From an uncultured Mucilaginibacter sp. (GTDB lineage Bacteria; Bacteroidota; Bacteroidia; Sphingobacteriales; Sphingobacteriaceae), in NCBI GenBank assembly GCA_946479225.1, contig CAMLFI010000153.1:1-6429 (forward strand): 6,429 nucleotides of DNA, given 5' to 3'. Shown in pieces: positions 5,170-6,429 of this stretch; the stretch's first letter is position 1; every line of letters starts with the position of its first letter. The notes under the pieces were generated by a model. It searched no databases. It saw only the letters and a program-made list of their open reading frames with translations, and was not told the origin of the DNA. The translations under genes and the position numbers were made by a program.

Positions 5170-6099
5170 ATGAAGATCTACCATAACATAGATGAATTTA
5201 AGCCGGTAAAAAACGCGGTGGTTACCATTGGCACATTTGATGGTGTGCACGTGGGGCACCGCAAAATTATCTCGCAGATAAAAGAGCTGGCGCAGGCATC
5301 GGGTGGCGAAACGGTTATTCTAACGTTTTTCCCGCATCCCCGGATGATATTGAATCCCGAGGATGAAAGCATTAAATTGATAAGCACCATCAACGAGAAA
5401 GCGGAATTACTGGAACAACTGGGCGTAGATCATCTCATCATAACACCATTCTCCCGCGATTTTTCTAATCAAACAGCCGAAGATTATATCCGCGATGTGC
5501 TGGTGGATAAAATTGGCACTCGCAAAATAGTGATAGGGTACGACCATCATTTCGGGAAGGATAGAAAGGGCGGTTTGGCTGATCTGCTGAAGTTTGCCCC
5601 GGTATATGGCTTTGAAGTAATTGAGATACCCGAACAGGATATTGATGATGTTGCCGTAAGTTCAACCCGCATCCGCGAAGCACTTAAGGCAGGTAACTTT
5701 GAGCTGGCCAATGCCTGCCTGGGTTACCCCTTCTTTTTAACAGGTAAGGTAATGCGTGGCGACAGGATAGGCACGCAAATAGGCTTCCCCACAGCTAATA
5801 TCGCCATTGAAGAAAAATATAAGCTGATACCCGGCGACGGCATTTTTGCTGTGAAGGTTTTGGTAAAGGATCAAACTTATACCGGGATGGCCTACATAGG
5901 CACCCGCCCAACAGTAAACGGCAGCACCCGCAATATTGAGGTTAATATGTTTGATTTTGATCAGGATATTTACGGTGAAACCATCCGTTTAGTGTTTCAT
6001 CACTTTATACGAGGCGATATGAAGCTTAATGGCTTGGAAGAGTTAAAGGCGCGGATAGCTTTGGATAAGGAGAAGATACTTGCTTATTTTGGGCAGTAG
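5170..6099 (+). CDS. ribF: Bifunctional riboflavin kinase / FAD synthetase
   Basis: RibF phosphorylates riboflavin to FMN and then adenylates FMN to FAD. The 309-residue length is normal. The N-terminal adenylyltransferase domain (about 1-185) shows GTFDGVHVGH (21-30), with the HxGH nucleotide-binding signature, the GYDHHFGKDRKG segment (123-134) and SSTRIREALKAG (164-175). The C-terminal flavokinase domain (about 186-309) shows GKVMRGDRIGTQIGFPTANI (192-211) with the PTAN motif, GTRPTVNG (244-251) and the IEVNMFDFD segment with the likely catalytic Glu257. Both activities therefore appear intact. The ATG at 5170 directly follows a heptamer repeat and A-run, with no Shine-Dalgarno sequence, and fits the family N-terminus (MKIYHNIDEF). 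It is probably co-transcribed with truB; a nested palindrome begins 3 bases after the stop. Confidence 0.97.
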   Translation: MKIYHNIDEFKPVKNAVVTIGTFDGVHVGHRKIISQIKELAQASGGETVILTFFPHPRMILNPEDESIKLISTINEKAELLEQLGVDHLIITPFSRDFSNQTAEDYIRDVLVDKIGTRKIVIGYDHHFGKDRKGGLADLLKFAPVYGFEVIEIPEQDIDDVAVSSTRIREALKAGNFELANACLGYPFFLTGKVMRGDRIGTQIGFPTANIAIEEKYKLIPGDGIFAVKVLVKDQTYTGMAYIGTRPTVNGSTRNIEVNMFDFDQDIYGETIRLVFHHFIRGDMKLNGLEELKARIALDKEKILAYFGQ

Positions 6100-6102
6100 T
6101 GG

Positions 6103-6232
6103 ACTCACCCGGCCTTGCTTCGCTCGCCACCCTCTCTTCGCCTGCGGCGGAAAGAGGGAAGAAAAATTAATTTAGCAACCCCTCTTTACGCTTGCGCAGA
6201 GAGGGTGACAAGCGCAGCGAAGTCGGGTGAGT
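6103..6232. repeat. 130-bp nested inverted repeat after ribF
   Basis: Two arms of about 55 bases face each other. Both ends are the perfect pair ACTCACCCG (6103-6111) and CGGGTGAGT (6224-6232), and an inner perfect pair is CACCCTCTCT (6128-6137) and AGAGAGGGTG (6198-6207). Each arm also folds alone: 6130-6158 (13-bp stem with 11 exact matches, TGC loop) and 6180-6205 (CCCTCT with AGAGGG ends). The middle (6159-6178) is AT-rich. The shape suggests a dispersed intergenic palindromic element like those I remember from Sphingobacteriaceae genomes. It may also stop or stabilise the ribF transcript. Confidence 0.82.
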
Positions 6233-6298
6233 AAATATGCAAGTGATAGGTCTGCCGCACACTAAAACCATTTTTCATTTTCTCTTCATTAAAACCTT

Positions 6299-6306
6299 TT
6301 ACTTTG
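6299..6306 (+). promoter_or_regulatory. Possible -7 promoter box for the last gene
   Basis: TTACTTTG followed by CA is one mismatch from TAnnTTTG and lies 31 bases ahead of the ATG at 6338. The upstream -33 region is T-rich but without a clear TTTG at standard spacing. Confidence 0.4.
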
Positions 6307-6337
6307 CAGGTAAGTTGATATAACATACACCCGTTAA

Positions 6338-6429
6338 ATGACCAAGCTAAAAGTAGACAAGCAGGAGAACGATTTTTTAAACGATGCGATAAAGCATTGG
6401 GAAAAAGAAGGGCTGCTTGATAACGGCAA
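6338..6429 (+). CDS. Start of an unidentified protein (first 30 codons)
   Basis: An ATG at 6338-6340 opens a frame that stays open to the window edge, encoding MTKLKVDKQENDFLNDAIK then HWEKEGLLDNG. It is a charged helical N-terminus with no signal peptide. The helix 'AIKHWEKEGLLDNG' is reminiscent of the opening of DUF2157-type membrane proteins, where a short helical domain precedes many membrane spans, but this fragment is too short to say. The promoter-like box 31 bases upstream and the palindrome after ribF suggest its own transcription unit. Confidence 0.6.
   Translation, partial: MTKLKVDKQENDFLNDAIKHWEKEGLLDNG

Overview
The window looks like a chromosomal segment from a Bacteroidota bacterium, most likely a Sphingobacteriaceae member of the Mucilaginibacter/Pedobacter kind. 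The evidence is the style of the proteins (a GH28 pectinase tail, AlkD-like, OsmC, TruB and RibF), the moderate GC content, the near absence of Shine-Dalgarno sequences, and promoter boxes of the Bacteroidota TAnnTTTG type, such as TACCTTTG upstream of truB. The genus is inferred from general resemblance, not from a database search.

Left part (1-2166, all plus strand). The 3' end of a polygalacturonase-like glycoside hydrolase is followed by a small lipoprotein with a possible NTF2-like fold and then by an AlkD-like DNA alkylation repair protein. A 280-base gap follows, holding a perfect 10-bp hairpin with a T-tract and three tandem decamers. After it comes a 64-residue protein of unknown function.

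Middle part (2210-4218, all minus strand). In transcription order this holds a TetR-family repressor, a short-chain dehydrogenase/reductase (SDR) and an OsmC-family thiol peroxidase-like protein. Two nearly identical inverted-repeat operators, both containing AATCGGTATA, lie directly in front of the repressor and directly in front of the SDR. This argues for an autoregulated repressor-reductase pair. The repressor has a cysteine at residue 106 and a lysine at residue 175, the positions of the redox-switch pair of E. coli NemR. The set therefore reads as a candidate electrophile or oxidant response module. A strong terminator-like hairpin separates the SDR from the OsmC gene, so OsmC may be transcribed on its own.

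Right part (4382-6429, plus strand). truB (tRNA pseudouridine-55 synthase) and ribF (riboflavin kinase/FAD synthetase) form a housekeeping pair. They are joined by an unusual array of 7-bp repeats that also occurs, inverted, inside the last codons of truB. A 130-bp nested inverted repeat, which looks like a dispersed intergenic element, starts 3 bases after ribF. The window ends in the first 30 codons of an unidentified protein that has its own promoter-like box.

The most distinctive points are the repressor with its two operators and NemR-like Cys/Lys pair, the heptamer arrays between truB and ribF, and the nested palindrome after ribF. No mobile element, CRISPR array, tRNA or rRNA was recognised.
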